Of a DNA stretch of 50,332 nucleotides, positions 16,987-25,222 are shown piece after piece (positions within the stretch are counted from its first letter, which is position 1; each line of letters starts with the position of its first letter). A model generated the notes under the pieces. The model saw nothing but the letters and a program-made list of their open reading frames with translations. It did not search any database and had not been told where the DNA came from. The DNA lies in contig JANWWU010000004.1 in assembly GCA_025055595.1 (NCBI GenBank), forward strand, positions 1 to 50,332, given 5' to 3'. The position numbers and the translations under genes are program-made. Source of the stretch: Planctomycetota bacterium. GTDB lineage: Bacteria > Planctomycetota > UBA11346.

Positions 16987-18246
16987 ATGGCGCCGCGGCT
17001 GCTTCGGCTTCTGTGCGTGTTGCTGGTCCTGCTCGCCGGCTGCGGCAGCAAGGCGGAGCGCGACGAGGTGCGCGACGACACCGCGCGCTGGCGGCAGGCG
17101 CGCCACGCCGAGTACCTGCGCCTGCAGCGGCGCCTCGCCTACTTCGTGCAGCACGAGGGGCTGGCGGCGCAGGAGCTGGCGATCGATGTCGAGCGCTTCC
17201 TCGAGTGGCGGCATCGCGCCTTCTGGAACCGCAGCGCGGAGCTGGCAGCGGTGCTCGCCTACGAGGAAGCGCAGGTGCGCCGCTTGGCCGAGGACGCGGC
17301 GCGGGCCTATGGCTACGAGCTCGTCCGGCTGCCGACGGGTGGCGAGGCCCTGGCGCAGGCGATCGCCCGCGCCGACGCCGAGTGGGGCCGCCTGCTGCGC
17401 GACGCCGTGATCTTCGTCGAGTGGCGCGAGCGCGAGGCCCTGCCGCTCGGCCGCGACCTGCGCGAGGCCTATGCCCGGCTGCGCTGGGAGCTGGCCAGCA
17501 CCGAGGTCGATGTCGCGGCCTTCCTCTCCTGGCGCGACCGCGAGTGGCGCCGCTTGCGCCGCGACAGCGCCGCCTTCCTCGCCTGGGAGCGCGAGCAGGG
17601 CCAGCGCCTGCGCGCCGAGCTCCGCCGCTTCCGCGCAGCGCGCGCCCTCGAGGCGCGCTACCTGCTGGTCGACGCCGAGCAGTGGCTGCGCGGGGAAGGC
17701 GGACGCGTGCCGCGCCTGGTCGCCGATGTCGAGGCCTGGGCCTGGCGCGCGCCCGAGGACCTCGAACGCCTCGGCGCCGAGATCGCGCGCTACGGCGCCG
17801 ACGCCGACCGCGAACTGCTCGCCCTGCTCGCCGACCTCGAGCGCGTCGCCGAGGCCGAGCTCGAACGCATCCCGTTGCTTGCCGCCGAGGCCGAGCGCAT
17901 CCTCGGCGCGGCGGAGGAGGCCTATCAGCGGCTCGATGCCGGGGCGCGGCGCTGGTGGCGGATCAACTACGCCCTCGGCTATGTCCTGCGCGCCGACCTC
18001 GAGCAGGCGGTCCGCGAGCGCCCGGCGACCGAGACCGCCGAGCTCGCCGCTGGCGTCGAGCGCTTCTTCAGCTACGCGCACAAGGAGTGGCGCGATCTGC
18101 GCGCCGCCCTGCGCCGCTTCGCCGGCGACGACCACGCTCGGGCCTTCGGCGACCGCAACTTCCCCTTCGCCGGCGACTCCGGGCGCGCGGTGTTCGAGGA
18201 CCCCCGCGCCTTCCCCGCCCGCGGCTACGACGCCGGCCGGGAGTAG
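16987..18246 (+). CDS. Helical lipoprotein with repeated FxxWRxRE motif
   Basis: I do not recognise a family. The 419-residue product has a signal peptide ending in the lipobox LLAGC (Cys 18). The mature part is almost entirely charged helices with a recurring motif: ERFLEWRHRAFW, IFVEWREREALP, AAFLSWRDREWRRL, AAFLAWEREQGQRL, EQWLRGEGGRVPRL, ERFFSYAHKEWRDL. These look like units of an internal helical repeat. The frame is open far upstream on the antisense side of other genes; the ATG at 16987 is fixed by the signal peptide. It is divergent from the HD-domain gene across 119 bases. Confidence 0.75.
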   Translation: MAPRLLRLLCVLLVLLAGCGSKAERDEVRDDTARWRQARHAEYLRLQRRLAYFVQHEGLAAQELAIDVERFLEWRHRAFWNRSAELAAVLAYEEAQVRRLAEDAARAYGYELVRLPTGGEALAQAIARADAEWGRLLRDAVIFVEWREREALPLGRDLREAYARLRWELASTEVDVAAFLSWRDREWRRLRRDSAAFLAWEREQGQRLRAELRRFRAARALEARYLLVDAEQWLRGEGGRVPRLVADVEAWAWRAPEDLERLGAEIARYGADADRELLALLADLERVAEAELERIPLLAAEAERILGAAEEAYQRLDAGARRWWRINYALGYVLRADLEQAVRERPATETAELAAGVERFFSYAHKEWRDLRAALRRFAGDDHARAFGDRNFPFAGDSGRAVFEDPRAFPARGYDAGRE

Positions 18247-18274
18247 CGGCTGGTTGGCGGCGCTGCCAGCGGCT

Positions 18275-18301
18275 GTTGACCGGGAGGGAGCCGCTGCAGA
18301 A
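18275..18301 (+). promoter_or_regulatory. Possible sigma-70-type promoter
   Basis: TTGACC at 18275-18280 and CAGAAT at 18296-18301 resemble -35 and -10 boxes, but the 15-base spacing is short. They lie 25 bases before the start of the TPR/alpha-CTD gene. Weak support. Confidence 0.25.
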
Positions 18302-18325
18302 TGCCTTCCCCCTTCCGAGCAACCT

Positions 18326-19597
18326 ATGGCCATCGCCTCGCTTCCGCCCTACGCCGCGCCGCTGGCCGCCGGCGATCGCTTGACCCCCGTGCAGATCCGG
18401 CGGTTGCGCCAGGCCTTCGCCAGCGACCGCGAGGAGCGCGAGAAGCTCGTCGCGGCGATCGGCGAGGGCCTCGGCTTCGAGCGCGATCGCTACCGGATGG
18501 CGCTCGTCCACTACGCCGTCGGGCGCTACGCCGACGCCGCGGAGCTGCTCGACGAGCGCGACGCCCACGGCGCGCTGCTGCTCGGCATGATCCACGCCGA
18601 GCTCGGCGATCATGCGGAGGCGCGCGCCTGCCTGCAGGTCGCGTCCAAGTCCCTGCCGGAGGCGCGGGCCGAGCTCGTCCGCGCGCTGGTCGCGGCGCAC
18701 GCCCTCGACGAGGCGGAGCGCGTGCTCACCCAGGTCCCGGCGGGCGCGGAGCGCGATTTCGCCACCGGCCAGCTCGCCGAGGCCAAGGGCCAGATCGAGG
18801 CCGCGATCAACGCCTACGAGGCCGCGCTGCAGGGCGACCACGAGCATGTCGAAGCCGCGTTCCGCATCGGCTGCCTGCTCGACCGCATCGGCGACGACGA
18901 GCTGGCCGCCGATCACTACCTGATCTGCGCCGACACCTGGCCGGCCTACTTGCCGGGCGTGATCAACCTCGGCATCCTCTACGACGAGCGCGGCGAGCCG
19001 AACGCCGCGATCGACTGCTTCCGCCAGGTGCTCGCCTACGAGCCGCGGCACGCCCGGGCGCGCGCGCTGCTGCGCGACGCCAAGGCCAGCCGGACGATGT
19101 ACTACGACGAGAAGGAGGAGCGCGAGCGCGAGCGCATGGACAAGGTGATGCGCACCAGCGTCAACGACTTCGAGCTCAGCGTCCGCTCGCGCAACTGCCT
19201 GACGAAGATGAACATCTACACCGTCGGCGACCTCCTGCGCATCACCGAGAGCGAGATGCTCGCCTACAAGAACTTCGGCGAGACCTCGCTCAAGGAGGTC
19301 CGCGATGCGCTGGCGCAGCGCGGGCTGCGCCTCGGCATGTTCAAGAACGAAGGCGACCACGGCCAGACCAAGGTCGATCAACGGATGCTCGGCGAGAGCG
19401 TCGACCGCCTCGACCTGTCGCCGCGCGCGGCGCAGGTCGTGCATGAGCTCGGCATCTCGCGCATCGGCGACCTGCTGCAGTACACCGACCTCGATCTCTA
19501 CAAAGCCAAGGGCTCGGGGCAGAGCGTCGTCCAGGAGCTCTGCACCGCCCTCGGGGCCTGCGGGGCCAGCGTGCGCAAGCCGGAGGTCCGCGACTAG
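18326..19597 (+). CDS. TPR protein with two RNA-polymerase-alpha C-terminal-like domains
   Basis: The 423-residue protein combines about six TPR units (residues about 55-265) with an RpoA C-terminal domain (about 279-340) reading FELSVRSRNCLTKMNIYTVGDL ... GETSLKEV. Of the residues that contact UP-element DNA in E. coli alpha, the Arg, Asn and Cys of VRSxNC and the Ser of GxxS are kept, while Lys298 is replaced by Thr. A second, more diverged copy follows (about 358-415: SVDRLDLSPRAAQVVHELGISRIGDLLQ). The core alpha domains are absent. Such proteins are known to me from planctomycetes; DNA binding or contact with RNA polymerase is inferred. The gene abuts the convergent pentapeptide gene. Confidence 0.88.
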   Translation: MAIASLPPYAAPLAAGDRLTPVQIRRLRQAFASDREEREKLVAAIGEGLGFERDRYRMALVHYAVGRYADAAELLDERDAHGALLLGMIHAELGDHAEARACLQVASKSLPEARAELVRALVAAHALDEAERVLTQVPAGAERDFATGQLAEAKGQIEAAINAYEAALQGDHEHVEAAFRIGCLLDRIGDDELAADHYLICADTWPAYLPGVINLGILYDERGEPNAAIDCFRQVLAYEPRHARARALLRDAKASRTMYYDEKEERERERMDKVMRTSVNDFELSVRSRNCLTKMNIYTVGDLLRITESEMLAYKNFGETSLKEVRDALAQRGLRLGMFKNEGDHGQTKVDQRMLGESVDRLDLSPRAAQVVHELGISRIGDLLQYTDLDLYKAKGSGQSVVQELCTALGACGASVRKPEVRD

Positions 19598-21388
19598 CTA
19601 GCGGCTGCTCAGCGCCGGGCTGAAGCCCGGGCTGACGATCACGCGCGCGAAGCTCGGGAAGACCTCGCTCGCGACGCGCGCCTGGGCGCTGGCGAAGGGC
19701 TGCTCGCGGGCGCTCGCCGGGAAGCCGAAGGTCAGGCGGCGCAGCGGCCGCTGCTCGGCGTCATAGAAGATGATTGCGACGTCGGGCAGCTGCGCCGCGC
19801 GGTGCGGGCGCTGCGCGACCATCTGCACGCTGAAGCCCTGCTCGGCGGGGTCGACGCGCACATGCACCAGGTAGTCGCCGCCGAGGGCCAGCGGCGCCCC
19901 GGCGCGCACCGGCAGCAGCGGCTGGCTGGCCGCGGCATCGCCGAGCACCGCGCCGAGGTCGGCTTCCGCCAGGCGCGCCAGGTAGTTCTCGATCGCCGCC
20001 TGGCTGGCCGTCAGCTGCTCGCGCAGCAGGCGCTCCTGCGCCTGCCAGTTCGCGCGCTCGGCGCGCAGCGTCGCCAGCTCCTGCTTCGCCAGCGCGAGCT
20101 CCGCGCTCAGCGCGTCGGCGCGGCGCTCGTCCTCGATCCGGGCGCGCGCCTGGCGCTCGAGCCGCTCCTTCTCGGCGCTGAGCTCGGCGACGCCGTCGGC
20201 GAGGATGCCGCCGAGCCGCTGCTGGCGATAGACCTCCTCGTGGGCGGCGCGCAGCTGGCGCTCGGCGTCCTGGAGCCGCAAGGCGAGCAGGGCGGCGCGG
20301 TCGTCGGCGCGGCGCAGGCGCTGGGCCTCGGCGTCAGCGGCCTGCCAGCGGCGGCGCGCGTCCTCGGCCTCGGCGCGCGCCAGGGCGGCGTCGTCGGCGG
20401 CCGCGGCGGCCTGGGCGCGGGCCTCGCGCAGTGCGTGGTCGGCGGTCGCCAGCTGCGCCTGGAGACGGCGCACCTCGGCGAGGTTGGCGTCGGCCTGGGC
20501 GCGCACCGCCGCGAGCTCGGCGGACAGCCGCGGCGCCTCGCCGGCGCGCTGCGCTTGCGCCCAGCCCCAGACCGCGAGCGCGGTGCCGATGGCGGCGATC
20601 GCCGCGGCCGCAGCCAGGGGCCACCACGAGCGGCGCGGCTCGGGCAGGGCGACGACGACCGGCGCTGGCGCGGCTCCGGGAGCGACGAGGTCGCTCGCCG
20701 CCACCGCTGCCGGCCGCAGCGCGGAGGGATGCACCGGCGGCGCCTCCCACACCCGGCTGTCGTCGGCTGCGGGATCGTCGTCGGCCGGCTCCGGGCCGGC
20801 GAGGGCTGCGGCGAGATCCTCCGGGAGCCCCGCGGCGTCGGCGGCGCGGGTGCGGCGGCTCCAGCGCACCGAGCGCCAATCGGCGCCGGCGGCCTGGGCC
20901 TTCGTCAGATCGGCGCCCTTGAGCGAGGTGCGCTCGAGCCGCGCCCCGCGCAGCTGCGCACCGGCGAGGTTGGCGCCGCCGAGGTTGGCATCGCTGAGGT
21001 CGGCATCGCTGAGGTCCGCCTCGCGCAGGTCGGCGCCCTGCAGGTCGGCGCGCCGCAGGACGGCGCCGCGCAGGTCGACCTTCGCCAGCTGGGCGGCCGA
21101 GAGCACGGCGTCGCGCAGGTCGGCGCCCGAGAGGTCGGCGCCGGACAGCGCGAGGCCGGGGGCTTGCAGGCCCGCGAGCCTGGCCTCGGCGAGATCGCCC
21201 TGCGCCTGCGCGGCGGCGGCGCGGACGACCGCCGCGACGTAGGCGTCGCGCTTGTCGACGCTCGGATTGTGCCATACGCAGCGCTCGCTCTCCGGCGCTG
21301 CGGGGTGCGGACAGGGGGCGCGCTCCGTGCGGTAGCGATGGCCGCAGGCACCGGCGGAGGCTGCGGGGCTGTGGGGCGCATCCGTCAT
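19598..21388 (-). CDS. Pentapeptide-repeat membrane protein with coiled coil
   Basis: The 596-residue product has four parts. First is a short Cys/His segment (CGHRYRTERAPCPHP ... CVWHN) that could bind a metal. Then come about 90 residues of A(D/N)Lxx pentapeptide repeats (GADLSGADLRDAVL ... ANLGGANLAGAQL), which form a right-handed beta helix. One membrane helix follows (WWPLAAAAAIAAIGTALAVWGW), then a long coiled coil (about 290-460) and a C-terminal beta-rich domain of about 130 residues. A GGAGG before the ATG decides the start. It follows the TPR gene with one base between stop and start. Function unknown; an envelope scaffold is plausible. Confidence 0.78.
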   Translation of the reverse strand: MTDAPHSPAASAGACGHRYRTERAPCPHPAAPESERCVWHNPSVDKRDAYVAAVVRAAAAQAQGDLAEARLAGLQAPGLALSGADLSGADLRDAVLSAAQLAKVDLRGAVLRRADLQGADLREADLSDADLSDANLGGANLAGAQLRGARLERTSLKGADLTKAQAAGADWRSVRWSRRTRAADAAGLPEDLAAALAGPEPADDDPAADDSRVWEAPPVHPSALRPAAVAASDLVAPGAAPAPVVVALPEPRRSWWPLAAAAAIAAIGTALAVWGWAQAQRAGEAPRLSAELAAVRAQADANLAEVRRLQAQLATADHALREARAQAAAAADDAALARAEAEDARRRWQAADAEAQRLRRADDRAALLALRLQDAERQLRAAHEEVYRQQRLGGILADGVAELSAEKERLERQARARIEDERRADALSAELALAKQELATLRAERANWQAQERLLREQLTASQAAIENYLARLAEADLGAVLGDAAASQPLLPVRAGAPLALGGDYLVHVRVDPAEQGFSVQMVAQRPHRAAQLPDVAIIFYDAEQRPLRRLTFGFPASAREQPFASAQARVASEVFPSFARVIVSPGFSPALSSR

Positions 21389-21389
21389 C

Positions 21390-22640
21390 TCAGTGTCCTC
21401 CCCCGGTAACGGCGTGGCTGGGACGAGGCGCGATCGCCGGCGCCGGCTCGAGGGCCGGGGCGGTCGGCGCGGGAGCGGCGGGGCGCGCGGCCGTCGCCTC
21501 GGCGCTCGGGCGGCGCGCGGGCTGCTCGCCGAGCCGGAACACCCGGCGGCGCAGCGCGTGGATCTTCGGCGCATCGGGGTGCAGCTGGTAGTAGGCCGAG
21601 GCGTGGGTGGTCGCGCGCTGGGCATCGGGCCGGTGATCGGTGTAGATCAGCGCCAGCAGGTAGTGGCACTCGCGGTCGACCGGGCTCTTGGCGTCGAAGG
21701 CTGGGCCCTCGATCTCGCGCGTCAGATAGCGCAAGGCCTGGTCGTAGTCGCCGATCTGGAAGTAGTACTGGCCGAGCAGGCCGTTGGCCTCCGGGAAATC
21801 CGGCTGCTCGTTGAGGATGGCGAGCAGCTCGTCGCGCGCCGCCAGGCGCCGCGGCGGCACCTGGCGCAGGTACCAGCGCACGCGCTGCCAGCGCACCTGC
21901 AGCCGCTCCGCGCCGACAGCGAGCTCGAGCGCGCGCGTCAGCGCCGCTTCCGCGTCGGCGGGCCGGTCGGCGCGCTCATAGGCGAGGCCGAGGTTGACCC
22001 AGGCGACCGCGAGGCGCGGCTCGGCGCTGCGTGCGGCCTCCAGGTGCGCGATCGCCTTGCTCAGGGCCTCGGGTTCCTCAGCGAGGGGCCCGAGGTAGAG
22101 CGAGCCGAGGTTGTAGTGCGCGGCCGCGTGCTGGGCCTGGATCTGCAGGGCGCTCTCGTAAGCGCGGCGGGCGTCGGCGTAGAGCCCGAGCCGCTCGCGC
22201 GCGGTGCCGAGGTTGAACCAGTAGTCGGCGGCATCGAGCGGGCTGGCGGTCGCGGCGAGGCCGGCGGCATCTTGGAAGCGGCGCGCGGCCTGCTCGTAGT
22301 CGCCGGCGGCGAAGGCGAGCACGCCGAGGTTGCAGATCACCTCGTGGTGGTCAGGACGCTGGCGCAGCGCCTGCTCGTACCAGCGCCGCGCCTCCTCCAT
22401 CCGCCCCAGCCGCTGGCAAGCCAGCGCCATGTTGAAGATCGCGGGGAAGTGCTGGGGGTCGATGGCGAGCGCGGCCTGGTACTGGGCGAGCGCGCTTTCG
22501 TACTTGCGCTCGGCGAGCAGGACATTGCCCTGCAGGGTGTAGAAGGCGGGGGAGTTCTCGTCGAGGACGACGGTCTCGACCGCTGCGGCGGGCGCGCCGA
22601 CGAGCAGGCACAGGACCAGGCTGGGGAGGGCGGCGCGCAT
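21390..22640 (-). CDS. Exported TPR protein
   Basis: The 416-residue protein has a signal peptide (MRAALPSLVLCLLVGAPAAA) and about eight tetratricopeptide repeats, for example NVLLAERKYESALAQYQAALAIDP and NLGTARERLGLYADARRAYESALQIQ. A Pro/Ala-rich, probably disordered C-terminal tail of about 50 residues follows. It is probably a periplasmic protein-interaction scaffold. It lies 12 bases after the flgM-like gene and directly before the pentapeptide-repeat gene, so the three are likely one transcription unit. Confidence 0.8.
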   Translation of the reverse strand: MRAALPSLVLCLLVGAPAAAVETVVLDENSPAFYTLQGNVLLAERKYESALAQYQAALAIDPQHFPAIFNMALACQRLGRMEEARRWYEQALRQRPDHHEVICNLGVLAFAAGDYEQAARRFQDAAGLAATASPLDAADYWFNLGTARERLGLYADARRAYESALQIQAQHAAAHYNLGSLYLGPLAEEPEALSKAIAHLEAARSAEPRLAVAWVNLGLAYERADRPADAEAALTRALELAVGAERLQVRWQRVRWYLRQVPPRRLAARDELLAILNEQPDFPEANGLLGQYYFQIGDYDQALRYLTREIEGPAFDAKSPVDRECHYLLALIYTDHRPDAQRATTHASAYYQLHPDAPKIHALRRRVFRLGEQPARRPSAEATAARPAAPAPTAPALEPAPAIAPRPSHAVTGGGH

Positions 22641-22652
22641 CGCCGCCCCCGT

Positions 22653-22934
22653 TCACCGCGCGCGACCGAGCAGCAGGTCCGCCAGTTCGTCCGGGTCGGC
22701 GCGATACCTGCCGTCGGCAATCCGCTGCTTGAGCTCGGCGACGCGCTGGACATCCGTGGGTTCCATGCGCTTGAGCGCCTCGACCAGGCTGGCGATGGCG
22801 CGCGAGTCGCCGGGTGCGAAGGAGGCATCCAGCGGCGCCGGCGCGGCTGCCCCCCGCTCGGCGGGACCCCGGGCCGCCTCGAGTTGGCGGCGACGAGCAG
22901 CGGGATCGACGGGACGAGAGCCGTGGATCTCCAT
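22653..22934 (-). CDS. flgM: FlgM-like anti-sigma factor
   Basis: The 93-residue product ends in VQRVAELKQRIADGRYRADPDELADLLL, which matches the C-terminal sigma-28-binding helices of FlgM (RVxxLKxxIxxGxYxxDxxxIAxxLL). FlgM holds the flagellar sigma factor inactive until the hook-basal body is complete. The ATG at 22934 gives MEIHGSRPV; a GTG at 22943 is possible. The N-terminal half is Ala/Pro-rich, as usual for this mostly unfolded family. The gene stands between a uracil-DNA glycosylase and a TPR gene, away from other flagellar genes; flhB occurs elsewhere in the window. Confidence 0.75.
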   Translation of the reverse strand: MEIHGSRPVDPAARRRQLEAARGPAERGAAAPAPLDASFAPGDSRAIASLVEALKRMEPTDVQRVAELKQRIADGRYRADPDELADLLLGRAR

Positions 22935-22986
22935 GACGCCCACAGTATCGGCGGCGGTCGCCGCGGCTTGAGCGCGAACCGCTGTC

Positions 22987-23760
22987 TCAACCAGCGCGCG
23001 GCGGCGGGGAGCGGCCCAGCAGCGCCAGCACCGCCTTCAAGTCCTCCCAGGCCGGTTTCTTCGCCGCCGGGTTGCGCAGTAGGTAGGCGGGATGATAGGT
23101 CGCGATCACCGGGATCCCCTGCCAGTCCCAGCGTTGGCCGCGCGCCTTGCCGACGCCCTGCAGGCCGAGCAGGGACTTCAGCGGGGTGGCGCCGAGCAGG
23201 CAGATGACGCGCGGGCGGATGATCGCCAGCTGCGCCTCGAGAAAGGGGCGGCAGGCCGCGAGCTCGTCGTCGAGCGGCGCGCGATTGCCGGGCGGTCGGC
23301 ACTTGACCGCGTTGCAGATGTACACCTCGTCGCGGCGCAGGCCCATCGCCTGGATCATGCGATCGAGCAGCTGCCCGGCGGCGCCGACGAAGGGCCGCCC
23401 GCTCGCGTCTTCGTCCGCGCCCGGGCCCTCGCCGACGAAGACGAGCTCGGCCGCCGGCGAGCCTTCGCCGGGCACTGGGTGCGTCCGCTGCTCGCAGAGG
23501 CGGCAGGCGCGGCACGCGGCGACCGCCGCCGCGATCGCGGCGAGGTCGGCGGCAGCCAGGCCGCTGCGCGGCGGCAGCGCGGGGCGCGCCGCACGCTCGC
23601 TGCCGACCGGCTCTGGCGGCGGGGCGGGCGCAGCGGCGGGGCTGGGCGGCGCCGCCGCTGCTGCCGGCGCAGCCGGCAGCGCTGGCCGGATGAGGAACTG
23701 GATGCCGGCCTGACGGTCGAGCTCGATCAGCTGCCGCAGGGCCTGGAGCAGCTCGCCCAT
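22987..23760 (-). CDS. Uracil-DNA glycosylase, type 4-like with iron-sulfur cysteines
   Basis: The enzyme removes uracil from DNA. After an Ala/Pro-rich N-terminal segment of about 60 residues comes the family core: CRACRLCEQR (cluster cysteines), VFVGEGPGADEDASGRPFVGAAGQLLD (motif A, GEGPG), NAVKCRPPGNRAP with a further cysteine, AACRPFLEAQL with another, and ATYHPAYLLR (motif B). Four cysteines in the proper places suggest a 4Fe-4S cluster. The ATG at 23760 begins a helix (MGELLQALRQLIELDR) common in the bacterial long form; a TTG at 23790 was rejected. It is divergent from urtA. Confidence 0.92.
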   Translation of the reverse strand: MGELLQALRQLIELDRQAGIQFLIRPALPAAPAAAAAPPSPAAAPAPPPEPVGSERAARPALPPRSGLAAADLAAIAAAVAACRACRLCEQRTHPVPGEGSPAAELVFVGEGPGADEDASGRPFVGAAGQLLDRMIQAMGLRRDEVYICNAVKCRPPGNRAPLDDELAACRPFLEAQLAIIRPRVICLLGATPLKSLLGLQGVGKARGQRWDWQGIPVIATYHPAYLLRNPAAKKPAWEDLKAVLALLGRSPPPRAG

Positions 23761-23825
23761 GGGCTGCAGCCTGCCGGCACCTGGGGCCAAGCAAGGCCGG
23801 GGGCGCGCATCAACGATTGCGCGTC

Positions 23826-23842
23826 TGCTCGATTTTTAAGCG
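23826..23842 (+). promoter_or_regulatory. NtrC-like upstream activator site before urtA
   Basis: TGCTCGATTTTTAAGCG, an imperfect dyad, matches the site upstream of the regulator gene (29434-29450) at most positions, with the same GC-x-CGATTTT core. Its centre is about 73 bases upstream of the GG of the -24 element, close to the corresponding distance of about 70 at the regulator. It resembles the NtrC consensus TGCAC(N)5-7GTGCA. Inferred binding site of the enhancer-binding protein encoded at 29549. Confidence 0.5.
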
Positions 23843-23905
23843 TGGGTGGCGCGGCAGAAAGCCGTCATTTGTCAAGCAGCTGAGCAATGGCCGCCGCGCC
23901 CGGCT

Positions 23906-23921
23906 TGGCACTCCGTGTGCA
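23906..23921 (+). promoter_or_regulatory. Sigma-54 promoter of the urt operon
   Basis: TGGCAC-TCCGT-GTGCA matches the -24/-12 consensus TGGCAC-N5-TTGCA at all but one position, with GG at 23907-23908 and GC at 23919-23920 separated by exactly ten bases. It ends 23 bases before the urtA ATG, and a GGAGG ribosome site stands at 23936-23940. Confidence 0.72.
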
Positions 23922-23944
23922 GCAGGGAGGGGCACGGAGGCTTC

Positions 23945-25168
23945 ATGACCCCATCCCTGTTCCGCACCTACCTCGTCCTCATCGCCTGCCTGGCGGCGCT
24001 GGCGGCGCAAGAGACCGTCAAGGTCGGCGTGCTGCACTCGCTCTCCGGCACGATGGCGATCTCCGAGACTTCGTGCAAGGACGCGACAGTCCTGGCGGTC
24101 GAGGAGATCAACGCCAAGGGCGGCGTGCTCGGCCGTCGCATCGAGGCGGTGGTCGTCGATCCGGCGTCCAACTGGCCGCTGTTTGCCGAGAAAGCCAAAG
24201 AGCTGCTGCTGACCCACAAGGTCGCGGTCGTCTTCGGCTGCTGGACCAGCGTCTCGCGCAAGTCGGTGCTGCCGGTGTTCGAGGAGTACAACGGCCTGCT
24301 CTTCTACCCCGTGCAGTACGAGGGCGAGGAGCAGTCGCTCAATGTCTTCTACACCGCCGCCACGCCCAACCAGCAGCTGGTGCCGGCCGCCGAGTACATG
24401 CTCGAGCAGGGGATGAAGAAGTTCTACCTGCTCGGCACCGACTACGTGTTCCCGCGCACCGCCAACAAGGTGCTCAAGGCGATGCTGAAGAGCCGCGGCA
24501 TCCCGGACAGCAACATCATCGAGCGCTACACGCCCTTCGGTCATAAGGACTACCAGACGATCGTCGCCGAGATCAAGCAGTTCGCGCGCGGCGGCGGGGC
24601 CTGCGTGCTGTCGACGATTAACGGCGACTCGAACGTGCCGTTCTACAAGGAGTTCGCCAACCAGGGCCTGACCAGCGCCGACTGCCCGATCATGGCGTTC
24701 TCGGTCGCCGAGGACGAGCTCAGGGCGATGGAGGTGCCGCCGCTCGTCGGCCACTACGCGGCCTGGAACTACTTCATGTCGATCGATACCCCAGAAAACC
24801 GCGCCTTCGTCAAGGCCTTCCAGGACCGCTATGGCAAGGACCGCGTGACTTCGGATCCGATCGAGGCGGCCTACTACGGCGTCTATGTCTGGAAGGCGGC
24901 GGTCGAGAAGGCCGGCAGCTTCGAGGTCGACAAGGTGCGCGAGGCGGTGTATGGCCTCGAGTTCGACGCCCCGGGCGGCCGCAAGCGCATGCACGCCAAC
25001 AATCAGCACACCTGGAAGCCCGTCTACATCGGCGAGATCCAGCGCAACGGCCAGTTCAAGATCGTCTGGCGCTCCAAGGGCCTGGTCGAGCCCGACAGCT
25101 ACAGCAAGTTCCTGTGGCCGGACGGCAACTTCCCCAAGCCGACGGGCGGCCCGAAGAAGAAGTCCTGA
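23945..25168 (+). CDS. urtA: Urea ABC transporter, substrate-binding protein
   Basis: UrtA captures urea in the periplasm for the UrtBCDE importer. The 407-residue protein has a signal peptide of about 21 residues (YLVLIACLAALAA), then the family sequence VKVGVLHSLSGTMAISE, FGCWTSVSRKSVLPVFEEYNGLLFYPVQYEGEE, FYLLGTDYVFPRTANK and the C-terminal WKPVYIGEIQRNGQF. These segments separate UrtA from branched-chain amino-acid binding proteins. GGAGG four bases before the ATG fixes the start, although the frame is open 99 bases upstream. It is the first gene of urtABCDE and is preceded by a sigma-54 promoter. Confidence 0.96.
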   Translation: MTPSLFRTYLVLIACLAALAAQETVKVGVLHSLSGTMAISETSCKDATVLAVEEINAKGGVLGRRIEAVVVDPASNWPLFAEKAKELLLTHKVAVVFGCWTSVSRKSVLPVFEEYNGLLFYPVQYEGEEQSLNVFYTAATPNQQLVPAAEYMLEQGMKKFYLLGTDYVFPRTANKVLKAMLKSRGIPDSNIIERYTPFGHKDYQTIVAEIKQFARGGGACVLSTINGDSNVPFYKEFANQGLTSADCPIMAFSVAEDELRAMEVPPLVGHYAAWNYFMSIDTPENRAFVKAFQDRYGKDRVTSDPIEAAYYGVYVWKAAVEKAGSFEVDKVREAVYGLEFDAPGGRKRMHANNQHTWKPVYIGEIQRNGQFKIVWRSKGLVEPDSYSKFLWPDGNFPKPTGGPKKKS

Positions 25169-25222
25169 TTCCGCCACCGTCCGTGCACCGCGCCCGGCGT
25201 GCCCGGGCGCGGGAGGAGCCTC

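Noticed and set aside
24000-25168. urtA as a branched-chain amino-acid binding protein.
   Set aside because: The FGCWTSVSRKSVLPVFEE and YPVQYEGEE segments and the urtBCDE order are specific to the urea transporter.
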